Assembly: GCA_036269075.1 (NCBI GenBank)
Contig: DATASX010000026.1
Location: 1 to 60,397 of the forward strand
DNA length: 60,397 nt
DNA from: Sporichthyaceae bacterium
GTDB lineage: Bacteria; Actinomycetota; Actinomycetes; Sporichthyales; Sporichthyaceae
Reading direction: 5' to 3'
The notes beneath the pieces were generated by a model, which had not been told where the DNA came from, made no database searches, and saw only the letters and a program-made list of their open reading frames with translations. Below, piece after piece: positions 34,650 to 43,028 of this stretch. A program made the position numbers and the translations under genes. The first letter of the stretch is position 1. The number at the start of each line of letters is the position of its first letter.

Positions 34650-35483
34650 TCAGGCTTCGAGGAAGGGCAGCAGCGCCGCATTGACCTCGGCGGCGTGCGT
34701 CCAGAGCAGGCCGTGCGGAGCGCCCTTGACGACCAGGAGTTCGCTGCCCTGGACGGCCTCGTGGGTCTTCCGGGCCGTAGCGGCGATCGGCAGGATCCGG
34801 TCCTGGTCACCGTGCAGGAGCAGGGTCGGCACGTTCACTCGAGGAAGGTCCTTGCGGAAGTCGGTCAGCCACGCGGGCACGCACGCGAGGGTGCCGGCGG
34901 GTGAGGCGCCGGATGCGATGTTCCAGCTGTCTCGTACGACCTCGGTGCTGATCCTTTTCCCGAGCAGCGTGTCGAGGTTGTAGAAGTCGGCCAGGAACTG
35001 CGTCAGGTAGGCGAGTCGGTCGCTCCGGATCGCGTCCTGGATTCCGTCGAAGACGCTCCGGTCGACCCCGTCCGGGTTGTCGGGGGTCTTGAGCAGGAAC
35101 GGCGGAACGCCCGAGATGATGACGGCCTTGCGCACACGCTCGGATCCGAACGTCGCCAGGTATCGAACGACCTCGCCGCCGCCCATCGACATGCCGACGA
35201 GAACGACGTCGAACAGGCCGACGTGCGCCAAGAGCTGGTGCAGGTCGTTGGCGAGCGTGTCGTAGTCGTAGCCGTGGATCGGCCGGCTCGACTCCCCGAA
35301 ACCTCGGCGGTCGTAGGTGATCACGCGGTGCCCCGCCGCGAGCAAGGCCGTGACCTGCCTCTCCCACGAGCGCCCACTGAGCGGGAATCCGTGGATGAGA
35401 ACGACCGGGCTGCCCTGGCCGTGATCCTCGTAGTAGATCTCGACGGGTTCGTAGTCCTCTTCGCCGACGCAGAGGTAGGGCAT
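34650..35483 (-). CDS. Alpha/beta hydrolase, non-heme chloroperoxidase-like
   Basis: 277 residues from ATG 35483 (AAGGAG about 8 bp upstream). It carries the oxyanion loop LIHGFPLSGRSWERQ, the nucleophile elbow LVGMSMGGGEVVRY (Ser), acid LLLHGDQDRILPI and catalytic His KGAPHGLLW. This is the cofactor-free haloperoxidase/esterase group, which hydrolyses esters and can perhydrolyse with H2O2. It may hydrolyse lactones or esters formed by the FMO next door, which is inference. Confidence 0.88.
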   Translation of the reverse strand: MPYLCVGEEDYEPVEIYYEDHGQGSPVVLIHGFPLSGRSWERQVTALLAAGHRVITYDRRGFGESSRPIHGYDYDTLANDLHQLLAHVGLFDVVLVGMSMGGGEVVRYLATFGSERVRKAVIISGVPPFLLKTPDNPDGVDRSVFDGIQDAIRSDRLAYLTQFLADFYNLDTLLGKRISTEVVRDSWNIASGASPAGTLACVPAWLTDFRKDLPRVNVPTLLLHGDQDRILPIAATARKTHEAVQGSELLVVKGAPHGLLWTHAAEVNAALLPFLEA

Positions 35484-35721
35484 CGCTCGCTCTCCTTGCC
35501 TCCCGCGCAAGCGGCGGGTCCACCGGTTGTGACGTTCACCCGAAACGATCGCCCACCCACAGACCGCAGGCATCGCGGGCAGCGGGGAATCCGCTCGGCC
35601 GGCTAGCCGGTAGCGGGGGTTCCGGCACGCAAGCAGTGCGAAGGGACGCTGGTCGCAATGACAGGCGCCGGCCGCGCCGTAAGGCTTTGAGCCGTCTCGA
35701 TCGCACTCGTGGAGGTGAAGC

Positions 35722-35838
35722 GTGACGGCCCTGGCCCAGCTCGACACCGCCGTGCGGCAGGTGGTCGGCGGTAGCAGCCCCGGCACCGGCCAGGTCAAGG
35801 CGCAGTCCCGTGCGGCATACGGACAGGGACCGCGATGA
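35722..35838 (+). CDS. 38-codon ORF coupled to MacB-type permease gene
   Basis: GTG 35722 has GGAGGTG 6-8 bp upstream. The frame (TALAQLDTAVRQVVGGSSPG, then a Gln/Arg/Ala-rich end) stops at TGA 35836-35838, overlapping the permease ATG by 4 bp (ATGA). It could be a leader for translational coupling or the last remnant of the ABC ATPase/adaptor gene that normally precedes MacB permeases. Confidence 0.4.
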   Translation: MTALAQLDTAVRQVVGGSSPGTGQVKAQSRAAYGQGPR

Positions 35839-37130
35839 GGATCGGCCAGACGGTCAATTTCGCCTGGGGCGGGATCGTCGCCAACAAGATGCGCGCCGCG
35901 TTGACGATGCTCGGCATCGTCATCGGTGTTGCCTCGGTGATCACGCTGATCGCGGTCGGTACCGGGTCCAACCAGGCCGTGGCGGCCTCGATCAGTCGGC
36001 TGGGTTCGAACACCCTCTACGTGTTGCCGATGCCCACCGGCACCGGCGGCCACGGCAGCGCGTTGCAGCAGCGGTTGCGCAGGATGCTCGGCATCAACTC
36101 CAAGCCGGACAACTCCACCCACGACAGCCTGCCCCAGCTGCGGTTCAGTGACGCCCAGGCCCTGGCCGACAGGGCCGCGGTCCCGGACGTGTCCCAGGTC
36201 GCCCCGGTGGTCGTGCTGCACAACGTCGCCACCACCGACGCCAACTCCTCCCACACGACAGCGGTCGTGCTCGGCACCACGGCCAACTACTTCGGCATTG
36301 ACAACGACACCGTCAGCGCCGGGCAGATGTTCACCGCCGCCCAGAACGCCGCGCACGCCCGGGTGGCGGTGGTCGGCACCAGCGTGGCCGCCGACCTGGT
36401 GACCGGCGCGGACTCCGAGCTGATCGGCAGGCAGATCCTGATCAACGGTCAGGGCTTCACGGTGATCGGCATCCTCGGTTCCAAGGGGTACTCCGGCAAC
36501 ACCGATCTCGACGACAAGATCGTCACCCCCGTCACCTCCGCCGAGGACGCCCTGTACGGCTACGCGCCGGCCGGGGAGGGCCAGCTCAGCGCGATCGCCG
36601 TCTCCTCGACCTCGCCGGCCACCCTGCAGGCGGCGCAGGACGAGGTCCAGATCCTGATGGACCAACGCGACCACGTCTCGGCCGTGAACAGCCAGGTCGT
36701 GGTGTTCAACTCCGCGGCGATCCTGGGGGCCTCGTCCTCGGCCGGCCGCACCTTGACCATCCTGCTGGCGGCAGTGGCTGGGATCTCCCTGCTGGTCGGA
36801 GGAATCGGGGTCATGAACATCATGCTGGTCTCGGTCACCGAACGCACCCGCGAGATCGGTATCCGCAAGGCGATCGGCGCCCAGGCCCGCACCATCGTCG
36901 CCCAGTTCCTGACCGAGGCGGTGATCGTCTCCATGCTGGGCGGGATGCTCGGAGTGCTGATCGGCTTGGTCGCCTCCCGGTTCACCATCGCCGGGATCCA
37001 GCCGGTGGTCGCCCCCTGGTCGATCTGGTTGGCCCTGGGCGTCTCGCTGTTCACGGGCCTGTTCTTCGGCTTCTACCCCGCCCACCGCGCCGCCGCGCTA
37101 CGACCCATAGAAGCCCTGCGCTACCAATGA
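35835..37130 (+). CDS. MacB-type ABC transporter permease
   Basis: 431 residues. It has one N-terminal helix (ALTMLGIVIGVASVITLIAV), a large extracytoplasmic MacB core domain (about 60-290), and three C-terminal helices with the FtsX motif (LLVGGIGVMNIMLVSVTERT and REIGIRKAIGA), ending in YPAHRAAALRPIEALRYQ. MacB/FtsX permeases act with an ATPase and often an adaptor in mechanotransmission, lipoprotein, peptide or drug export. Neither partner is present in the adjacent genes; only a short coupled ORF precedes it. An ATPase elsewhere in the genome would be needed. Confidence 0.9.
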   Translation: MRIGQTVNFAWGGIVANKMRAALTMLGIVIGVASVITLIAVGTGSNQAVAASISRLGSNTLYVLPMPTGTGGHGSALQQRLRRMLGINSKPDNSTHDSLPQLRFSDAQALADRAAVPDVSQVAPVVVLHNVATTDANSSHTTAVVLGTTANYFGIDNDTVSAGQMFTAAQNAAHARVAVVGTSVAADLVTGADSELIGRQILINGQGFTVIGILGSKGYSGNTDLDDKIVTPVTSAEDALYGYAPAGEGQLSAIAVSSTSPATLQAAQDEVQILMDQRDHVSAVNSQVVVFNSAAILGASSSAGRTLTILLAAVAGISLLVGGIGVMNIMLVSVTERTREIGIRKAIGAQARTIVAQFLTEAVIVSMLGGMLGVLIGLVASRFTIAGIQPVVAPWSIWLALGVSLFTGLFFGFYPAHRAAALRPIEALRYQ

Positions 37131-37269
37131 ATCCCGAGTGCCAGCCGCCCGAACTGCCGGCGGCGCTGTTCGTCCCCAAGGCCCGGGTTTCCCGATCTCA
37201 TATGCCATCCGGTACCGGGAAATCGGCTCCAGCGCACAGACCATACCCCGACCACGAGAGGTGGCCAGC

Positions 37270-37533
37270 GTGAACACGAACAGCCCTGTCCGGATCCAGA
37301 CATTCATGCGGCGTGGTGTCATCGCCACGCTCGCCGCGGCAGGCACCTTTGGCGCCGCCGCACTGGCCTGGTCGGCTCCGGCGGTCACCACCGGCCACCC
37401 CCAGTCGCCTACTACGGCTGAGGTGACTCCCGCGCCCTCGCCGGGCCAGAACTACGACTACTGCAAGCAGGACCCCTACTGGTACCTGTGCCAGCACTAC
37501 CACGAAAAGCCGGCCGTCGCTTCGCCGGACTGA
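37270..37533 (+). CDS. Small secreted Tyr/His-rich protein
   Basis: 87 residues from GTG 37270 with AGAGG upstream. It has a signal peptide (FMRRGVIATLAAAGTFGAAA then LAWSAPA) and a mature part of about 50 residues with Thr/Pro-rich sequence, then NYDYCKQDPYWYLCQHYHEK, containing two cysteines eight residues apart. The aromatic/His cluster could bind metal or heme, which is inference. No family recognised. Confidence 0.6.
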   Translation: MNTNSPVRIQTFMRRGVIATLAAAGTFGAAALAWSAPAVTTGHPQSPTTAEVTPAPSPGQNYDYCKQDPYWYLCQHYHEKPAVASPD

Positions 37534-37962
37534 ACTCGGCGGGTACGGCCACCCGTCGGTCCGCGTGGTCACGATGCCCTTGCCTTGCATGCGCCGCAAT
37601 TCTGAGTGTGCCTCAGAACCACGCGAACCCCGAAGGGGCAGGCAGCTTGGCCACCGCGGACAGGCACCGCTCATCCGCCGGGCCGGACGAGTGCACCCGG
37701 ATGCCGTGCCGGCCGGGCCGATCCGGCCGGCAACCACGGACGCGTCATCGGCATACAGATCCCTGGTCCCGAGCGGCTGCTCGGCGTGGCGAGCGCGGGC
37801 CCGGACGGAAATCGCGGCACCGCACCCTTCGCGTTGTCCTGTGGCAATCGTCTGTGGTCCGCAGGCGGGCGGGAACACAGGTGTCCGCCGGACGCAATGC
37901 CGATGCGGGTGGCGGCCCTTCGGTCGGAGCTCCAACGCCCATCCGGGCCCGTCATCGAGCCG
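37534..37962. other. Intergenic stretch with one hairpin
   Basis: About 430 bp between convergent genes. TTCTGAG-(5 bp)-CTCAGAA (37600-37618) is a perfect 7-bp stem, 67 bp after the secreted-protein stop, and may terminate that gene. I see no other feature. Confidence 0.4.
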
Positions 37963-38601
37963 CTATTCCGGCCAGTCGGAGCTTCGGATCACCTCGACGA
38001 AGTCCCCGCGACGGAAACCGGGCAGGAAGTGCTCGAGCACATCGGCCTTCACATTGCCGAAGGTCGTATCGGGGCGACCGGCGATGCCTTCGGTGAACGC
38101 CTCGAGGATCTGCCGCTTGAAATCCGGTCGCGGGTGCGCCGCGACGACCGCCGCACGCTGCTCATCGGTGATCGCGTGGTAGCCGATACCGAGCACGTCC
38201 AGTTCGACCCCGCGGGTGACGAGCGCGATCTCCGGCGCCATGTGCAGCGGGATCTCCGGGGTGGTGTGCAGCGCGATCCCGGTCCACACCCGCGTCGCGG
38301 CCTCCTCGGAGATGCCGTGGCCGAGCAGGAATCTGCTCGCCTCATCGGCACCGTCGATCTCGAACCGCTGGTCGGTGCGCCGGTACTTCGCGGTCAGCCC
38401 GAGGTCGTGGAACATCGCGCCGACGTAGAGCAGTTCGGGGTCGTAGTGCAGCCCCTGCTCGCGGCCGCGCAGTGCGCCGAACAGATACACCCGCCGGGAG
38501 TGGTGGAAGATCAACGGGCTCGCCACGTCGCGGACGAGTTCGGTGGCCTCGGCGACGAGCGTCGTGTCGGGGATCTCGATGTCGGCGATGCGAATGGACA
38601 C
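37963..38601 (-). CDS. HD-domain protein (cyanamide hydratase/metal phosphohydrolase-like)
   Basis: 212 residues from GTG 38601; AGGAGG lies 5 bp upstream. HD metal ligands are visible: PLIFHHSRRVYLF (first His), LYVGAMFHDLGLT (His-Asp pair), HGISEEAATRVWTGIALHT (His) and a later acidic region. The family includes cyanamide/isocyanide hydratases and uncharacterised phosphohydrolases. The C-terminal ALHTTPEIPLHMAPEIALV is typical of the cyanamide-hydratase-like subgroup. Substrate unknown. It seems monocistronic. The adjoining 38602-38806 has no gene. Confidence 0.82.
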   Translation of the reverse strand: MSIRIADIEIPDTTLVAEATELVRDVASPLIFHHSRRVYLFGALRGREQGLHYDPELLYVGAMFHDLGLTAKYRRTDQRFEIDGADEASRFLLGHGISEEAATRVWTGIALHTTPEIPLHMAPEIALVTRGVELDVLGIGYHAITDEQRAAVVAAHPRPDFKRQILEAFTEGIAGRPDTTFGNVKADVLEHFLPGFRRGDFVEVIRSSDWPE

Positions 38602-38806
38602 GGGTCCTCCTGGTCGAGGTGGTTGTTGGGCCGGCCAGGCCGATCCCGGCTTCCGGCGAGCCCGTGGTACCGGCCACCGCGTGGGCTGCGGAGGACCTGC
38701 CGGTCGCGCTGGGAGGCACGGCTCAAGCATCACCGCCACCCGCCGCTACGCCTTCACGGCTGACGTCAAACCCACCCTCCCGCTGGCCCCAGTCCTGCGG
38801 TGCCGG

Positions 38807-40951
38807 TCAGCAGGAAGAGAACGGGCCGACTCGCCGCGATCCGGGGCTCGTGGCGACCCCGAGTGGGATCGGCAGGTCGCTCTCCAGCGGAAAGGTGGCC
38901 AGGACGGCAGTGCCACCGCCGGGCGGACTGTGGACCTCGATCGACCCGCCCAGGGCCTGCACCCGGTCGTGGAGTCCGATCAGACCTGAACCGTGCGAGG
39001 AATCTGCGCCGCCGACCCCGTCATCGCGGATGCAGAGCCGCAGTTGCCCGTCGTGTTCCTCGACCGCGACCTGGGCGTGTGAGGCGTTCGCGTGCTTCAT
39101 GGTGTTGGTCAGTGCCTCGGATACGACGTAATAGGCGGCCACCGCGATGGGATCCGCAGCGCGGCGGGTGCGCAGGTCGACTTTCACCGGGATCGCCGCG
39201 CGGCGGGCCAGGGCGTGCAGGGCCGGCCCGAGCCCGTGCTCGGACAGCATGGCCGGGTGGATGCCGCGGGCCAGCTCGCGCAGCTCGTCGTTCGCCGCCG
39301 TGAGCTCCTCGGCGAGTCGGCCGATGCTGGTCCGGAGCTCGGGCAGCTGCGTTGGCACGGTGGACTCGGCCAGGCGCAGCTCGAGGCCGAGCGCGACCAG
39401 TCGCTGCTGGGTGCCGTCGTGCAGGTCGCGTCCGATGCGGCGGCGGGCCTCGTCGGCGGCTGTGACCATGCGAGCTCGGGAGGCTCTGAGCTGGGCGCGG
39501 CCGTCGGCGTTCGCGATCGCGGTGCCGATGAGTTCGGTGAAGTCGGCTATGCGCTCCTCGGTGTCGCCCGGGAAACGCCCGTCCTGCCTCCCGGCGCCCA
39601 TCGCGCCCCACACCCGCCCCTCGACGACGATCGGTGCCACGACCGACGACCGGATTCCCATCCGGCGGACGGCTTCACCGAACGCGTCGGAGGGTTCGCC
39701 GTGCCCGTCCCAGCGCGCCGGCCGGCCGGTGCGCAGGACCGCCGCCAGGGCCTGGGGCGGCTCAGGCTTCCAGCGGCTCCCCACCGGGTACCCACTGGAG
39801 CGGGCGTCGGTGTGGGCGACGACGGCCACCGCGCCGTCGGGATCAAGGCGGAAGATGCACGCGGCGTCGGCCCGGAGAAGTTCGCCGACCTCCCGCGCGA
39901 CAGCGGGGAACACCTCGGCGGGGGGCGCCCCCTGGGCGACCAGCGTGGCCACCCGTCGCAGTGCTGTCTGTTCCTCGGCCAACCGGCGCAGTTCGTCGCG
40001 GCTCTCCTCGAGCTGGGTGCGGCTCTCTGCGTTCGCGATCGCCGTGCCGACGAGCTCGGTGAAACCGATCATCCGTTCTTCGGTCTCGGCCTCGAAAATC
40101 CCGTCGCGACTCCCAACGGCGATTGCCCCCCAAAAACGCCCCTCGACCGTGATCGGCGCGGCGACGCCCGCCCGGATCCCCAACTGACGAAGGCGCTCGC
40201 CGTACGGGCCGGGGGCTTGGCTGTAGTCATCGAGGCGAGCCGGGCGGCCGGTGCGCAACGCGACCGCCAAGGGCAACGGCGGATCCAGCGTCCAGCGGCT
40301 CCCTATCGGGATCGCGTCGGGGCCGTCGCCCACGCGGGCGAGGACGGTGAGTGCGCCATCAGGATCGAGCCGGACAATGTTGGTGGCATCGGCGCCCACG
40401 AGGGTCCCGACCTCCCGCGCAACGATCGGGAAGATCTCTGCCGGACTGACCCCACGGCTAATCGCTATGGCAACTCGACGCAGCGCAGCCTGCTCGTCGG
40501 CGAGTCGGCGGGACTCCTCACGGTCAAGCGCGCTCGCGGCCGCGCGGACCTCGGCCTCCCGGCTGCGGGCAGCCAGGCTGACAACCGAACCAGCCACGCC
40601 CGCGACTAGGACGAACGCCACCAGATCTATGATGTTGATGGAGTTCTCGACGTCGAAGTCGTAGAACGGCGGGACGAAGTAGCGATCCAGCAACACCGCA
40701 GCCGCAACCGCCGCGGCCAGCGCCGGAATCACGCCGCCGACCAACGCCACCACCACGACGGCGAGCAGGTAGAGCAGCATCTGGCTGGGCAGCTCCAGGA
40801 CTCCGCGAAGACGGACCACAACCGCGGTCAGCAGCGAAAGAAGGACCACCCCGGTCAGTGCGCCGGCGAGGCTGCGGTGCACCGACAGGCCCGCTCGCCA
40901 GGTCCGCGGCCGTCCACGGGCCGGGTCGCTCCGGTCAGGGGTGCCACCCAT
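38807..40951 (-). CDS. Sensor histidine kinase with DUF4118 and two GAF domains
   Basis: About 714 residues. An N-terminal membrane block with four helices (residues about 20-115, including LLYLLAVVVVALVGGVIPAL) matches the DUF4118 type of KdpD/turgor-like sensors. Two GAF domains follow (about 140-300 and 320-480), then HisKA_3 with RRRIGRDLHDGTQQRL (phospho-His) and an HATPase with EALTNTMKHANAS and RDDGVGGADSSHGSGL. It resembles the DevS/NarX family of redox or nitrate sensors; no heme-binding residues can be assigned. ATG 40951 is preferred because GAAGGAAGG lies 9 bp upstream. A response regulator is not adjacent, so it may pair with the one at 59508. A candidate TetR operator lies 209 bp upstream. 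Confidence 0.92.
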   Translation of the reverse strand: MGGTPDRSDPARGRPRTWRAGLSVHRSLAGALTGVVLLSLLTAVVVRLRGVLELPSQMLLYLLAVVVVALVGGVIPALAAAVAAAVLLDRYFVPPFYDFDVENSINIIDLVAFVLVAGVAGSVVSLAARSREAEVRAAASALDREESRRLADEQAALRRVAIAISRGVSPAEIFPIVAREVGTLVGADATNIVRLDPDGALTVLARVGDGPDAIPIGSRWTLDPPLPLAVALRTGRPARLDDYSQAPGPYGERLRQLGIRAGVAAPITVEGRFWGAIAVGSRDGIFEAETEERMIGFTELVGTAIANAESRTQLEESRDELRRLAEEQTALRRVATLVAQGAPPAEVFPAVAREVGELLRADAACIFRLDPDGAVAVVAHTDARSSGYPVGSRWKPEPPQALAAVLRTGRPARWDGHGEPSDAFGEAVRRMGIRSSVVAPIVVEGRVWGAMGAGRQDGRFPGDTEERIADFTELIGTAIANADGRAQLRASRARMVTAADEARRRIGRDLHDGTQQRLVALGLELRLAESTVPTQLPELRTSIGRLAEELTAANDELRELARGIHPAMLSEHGLGPALHALARRAAIPVKVDLRTRRAADPIAVAAYYVVSEALTNTMKHANASHAQVAVEEHDGQLRLCIRDDGVGGADSSHGSGLIGLHDRVQALGGSIEVHSPPGGGTAVLATFPLESDLPIPLGVATSPGSRRVGPFSSC

Positions 40952-41159
40952 CTCGGGCCGCCTTCCTTCGGGCACGTGGTGGGAGCCCGCTGGATCAGTG
41001 GGCCGGTGATTCGACCTGGCTCAACCGAGCCTTGCGCCCACCGCCGTGACCGTGAAGCCACGCTCGAAGGCCGCGGCGACCGGGCGAACCGGGGATCGTC
41101 GTCGCGTGCGCGGCGACCGGCGCCTCTGGGCGGAGCTGCAGCGCACGGTGCAACGCTAC

Positions 41160-41185
41160 TGGCAAATGGACATTTGCCAATTAAA
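41160..41185. promoter_or_regulatory. TetR operator site 1
   Basis: TGGCAAATGGACATTTGCCA (41160-41179) is a perfect inverted repeat with 9-bp arms, followed by ATTAAA. It is the reverse-complement relative of site 2 at 41975-42000, including the ATTAAA edge. It lies 209 bp upstream of the histidine kinase start and 70 bp downstream of the tetR stop. Confidence 0.65.
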
Positions 41186-41254
41186 TGTTTGTAACTTCGT
41201 GTTCCGGCTGCATGAATCGCCAACGGCGCGTGCCCAGTGGCCGCGAATCCGCGA

Positions 41255-41947
41255 CTACCCGGTCTGTGACCTGACGCCCATGCCGCGGACGATGAGATCG
41301 GCGATCGCATCGGCGTAGTCGTCGATCTGTTCGGGCTCGAGCGCGGCGGCGCCGAACAGCTCGGCGGTCATGCTGTGCAGTGCGTACTTCGCGCCGCCAC
41401 CTGAGGTGACCAGGTAGTAGAACGCTTCCGGTGGGATCGGTAGGGCCAGGCCGGACCCCACCAGTTCGAAGTACATCGGTGCCAGTGTGGCGATGACCGG
41501 GCGCACGTAGGTGTCCAGCAGGTAGCTCAACCGCGGCGACGGCTCGCTGCCTTCCTGGTGGATCACCCGGGCCAGGTCCGGGTGCCGGGCGGAGAAGGCG
41601 ACGAACTCGCGCACGAACGCGCGTAGCTGGGTGCCCGGGTCCTCGTGTGCCTCGATGCGTTCGGCGAGCCGGCTGGCCAGGAGCCCGAAGCCCCAGTCCA
41701 CAGCGGCGTACCAGATCGCATCCTTGGAGCCGTATCGCTGGTGCAACAGGTTGTGGCTGACGCCGAGTTCGCGGTTGAGCGTGCGCACCGACACGCCCTG
41801 ATAGCCGTGGGTGGCGAAGGCGTGCAGCGCGGCGGCCAGCTGCTCGTCGGGCGCGGGAGCCGGCGTCGCCCCGTCGTCCTTACGGGGGCGACCACGGGGA
41901 CGGGTGCTGCGTCGCCCTTCGGAGGGTGGCGGGGAACTGGCGGGCAC
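41255..41947 (-). CDS. TetR/AcrR family transcriptional regulator
   Basis: 230 residues from GTG 41947. It has a basic N-terminal tail (RRSTRPRGRPRKDD), then the helix-turn-helix (LAAALHAFATHGYQGVSVRT, LNRELGVSHNLLHQRYGSKD), where LHQRYGSKDAI is the diagnostic end of the recognition helix. The C-terminal domain (PEAFYYLVTSGGGAKYALHS) binds ligand and dimerises. A 20-bp palindrome lies 34 bp upstream of the start and a second copy lies beyond the end of the gene. It likely controls itself, the kinase gene and perhaps the SDR/XapX/oxidoreductase operon. Confidence 0.9.
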   Translation of the reverse strand: MPASSPPPSEGRRSTRPRGRPRKDDGATPAPAPDEQLAAALHAFATHGYQGVSVRTLNRELGVSHNLLHQRYGSKDAIWYAAVDWGFGLLASRLAERIEAHEDPGTQLRAFVREFVAFSARHPDLARVIHQEGSEPSPRLSYLLDTYVRPVIATLAPMYFELVGSGLALPIPPEAFYYLVTSGGGAKYALHSMTAELFGAAALEPEQIDDYADAIADLIVRGMGVRSQTG

Positions 41948-41974
41948 GTAAGCACGATACCGAGTCCGCCCCGC

Positions 41975-42000
41975 TTTAATTGGCAGATGCCCATATGGCA
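41975..42000. promoter_or_regulatory. TetR operator site 2
   Basis: TTTAAT followed by TGGCAGATGCCCATATGGCA (41981-42000), an imperfect palindrome matching 7 of 9 arm positions. On the reverse strand it aligns with site 1, sharing CATnTGCCAATTAAA. It overlaps the expected tetR promoter. Confidence 0.65.
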
Positions 42001-42016
42001 GCAGTGAGGGCGTCGC

Positions 42017-42781
42017 TCAGCCCGCACCGGGGTCGTCACGGAAGATCCGCAACGGCCCGGGGCTCTGCACGACGGGCATCAATTCGATCAGGTTGATGTT
42101 CACGTGCGGCGGCTGATCGCTCGCCCAGACGACCGCCTCGGCGACGTCGACTGCGGTCAGCGGTGTCGTTCCCGCGTACACCGCGGCTGCCCGTTCGACG
42201 CTTCCACCGAAGCGCACCGCGGAGAACTCGGTGCCCCCGACCATGCCCGGTTCGATGCAGGTAACCCGCACCCCGGTGCCGTGCAGATCGGTGCGCAGGT
42301 TGCGGCTGAACTGGTGGACGAACGCCTTCGTCGCCCCGTAGACGTTGCCACCCGGGTACGGGTGCGTGGCGGCGATCGACCCGATGTTGATCACATGCCC
42401 GCGCCCGCGCGCCACCATCGACGGGAGCACCGCGCGGGTCAGGTACATCAGGCCCTTGCAGTTGGTGTCGACCATGCGGTCCCAGTCGTCCAGGTCGGCG
42501 TCCTGCGCCGGCTCCAGACCGGCCGCCAGTCCGGCGTTGTTGACCAGCACGTCGATCTCGGCGAACGCCGCCGGCAACCCGACGACGACCCGCTGCACCG
42601 CGTCGCGGTCGGACACGTCCAGCACCAGCGGCAGCGCATTCGACCCCAGCCGCTCCGCCAACGCCGTCAACCTGTCGGCCCGCCGGGCCGCGATCACCAC
42701 TCGGTCCCCGACCGCGGCGAACCGCTCCGCCACGGTCACTCCGAACCCCGCACTGGCCCCGCTGATGAACACCGTTCGCAT
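42017..42781 (-). CDS. Short-chain dehydrogenase/reductase (YdfG-like)
   Basis: 254 residues. Rossmann motif FISGASAGFGVTVAERFAAV, NNAG motif VLVNNAGLAAGLEP, catalytic Ser in VINIGSIAATHPYPGG, and the catalytic YGATK tetrad (Tyr/Lys) in GNVYGATKAFVHQFS. This is a classical NADP-dependent SDR close to the YdfG group, which reduces 3-hydroxy acids and malonic semialdehyde. It is the third gene of a minus-strand operon after a quinone oxidoreductase and XapX. Confidence 0.92.
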   Translation of the reverse strand: MRTVFISGASAGFGVTVAERFAAVGDRVVIAARRADRLTALAERLGSNALPLVLDVSDRDAVQRVVVGLPAAFAEIDVLVNNAGLAAGLEPAQDADLDDWDRMVDTNCKGLMYLTRAVLPSMVARGRGHVINIGSIAATHPYPGGNVYGATKAFVHQFSRNLRTDLHGTGVRVTCIEPGMVGGTEFSAVRFGGSVERAAAVYAGTTPLTAVDVAEAVVWASDQPPHVNINLIELMPVVQSPGPLRIFRDDPGAG

Positions 42782-42829
42782 CGCTCCACCCCCTGTGCTT
42801 CGACCCCGCCTTGTCCCAACGTTGATCGG

Positions 42830-43000
42830 CTACCGGCTCAACCAGCTGATGAGCTGTTGTCCCACGAGCATTCCGAGCAGTCCGACCAGGGCAACCGGCG
42901 GAGGCGCGGGCGAGCGGACCCTGAGCATTCCGTAGCCGATGCCGACCACTACTCCGATCCCCAGCGATATCGTGAACTGCGCTGCGGTGGTCCTCGTCAT
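42830..43000 (-). CDS. XapX-domain small membrane protein (DUF1427-like)
   Basis: 56 residues from ATG 43000, with AAGGA immediately upstream. One hydrophobic segment (FTISLGIGVVVGIGYGMLRV), then RSPAPPPVALVGLLGMLVGQ, the hallmark XapX pattern in which SPAPPxxALxGLLGmlxGxq follows a first helix. XapX proteins are about 55-residue two-helix membrane proteins of unknown function, often near oxidoreductases. Gaps of 28 and 48 bp to its neighbours place it in the operon. Confidence 0.8.
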   Translation of the reverse strand: MTRTTAAQFTISLGIGVVVGIGYGMLRVRSPAPPPVALVGLLGMLVGQQLISWLSR

Positions 43001-43028
43001 TTCCTTGTCCTGCTCATCGGGGCGCGGG

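Noticed and set aside
34650-37085. Minus-strand frame of 811 codons covering hydrolase and MacB region
   Set aside because: Only the part from 35483 to 34650 is the hydrolase; the upstream part is His/Gln/Arg/Gly-rich antisense of the MacB gene.
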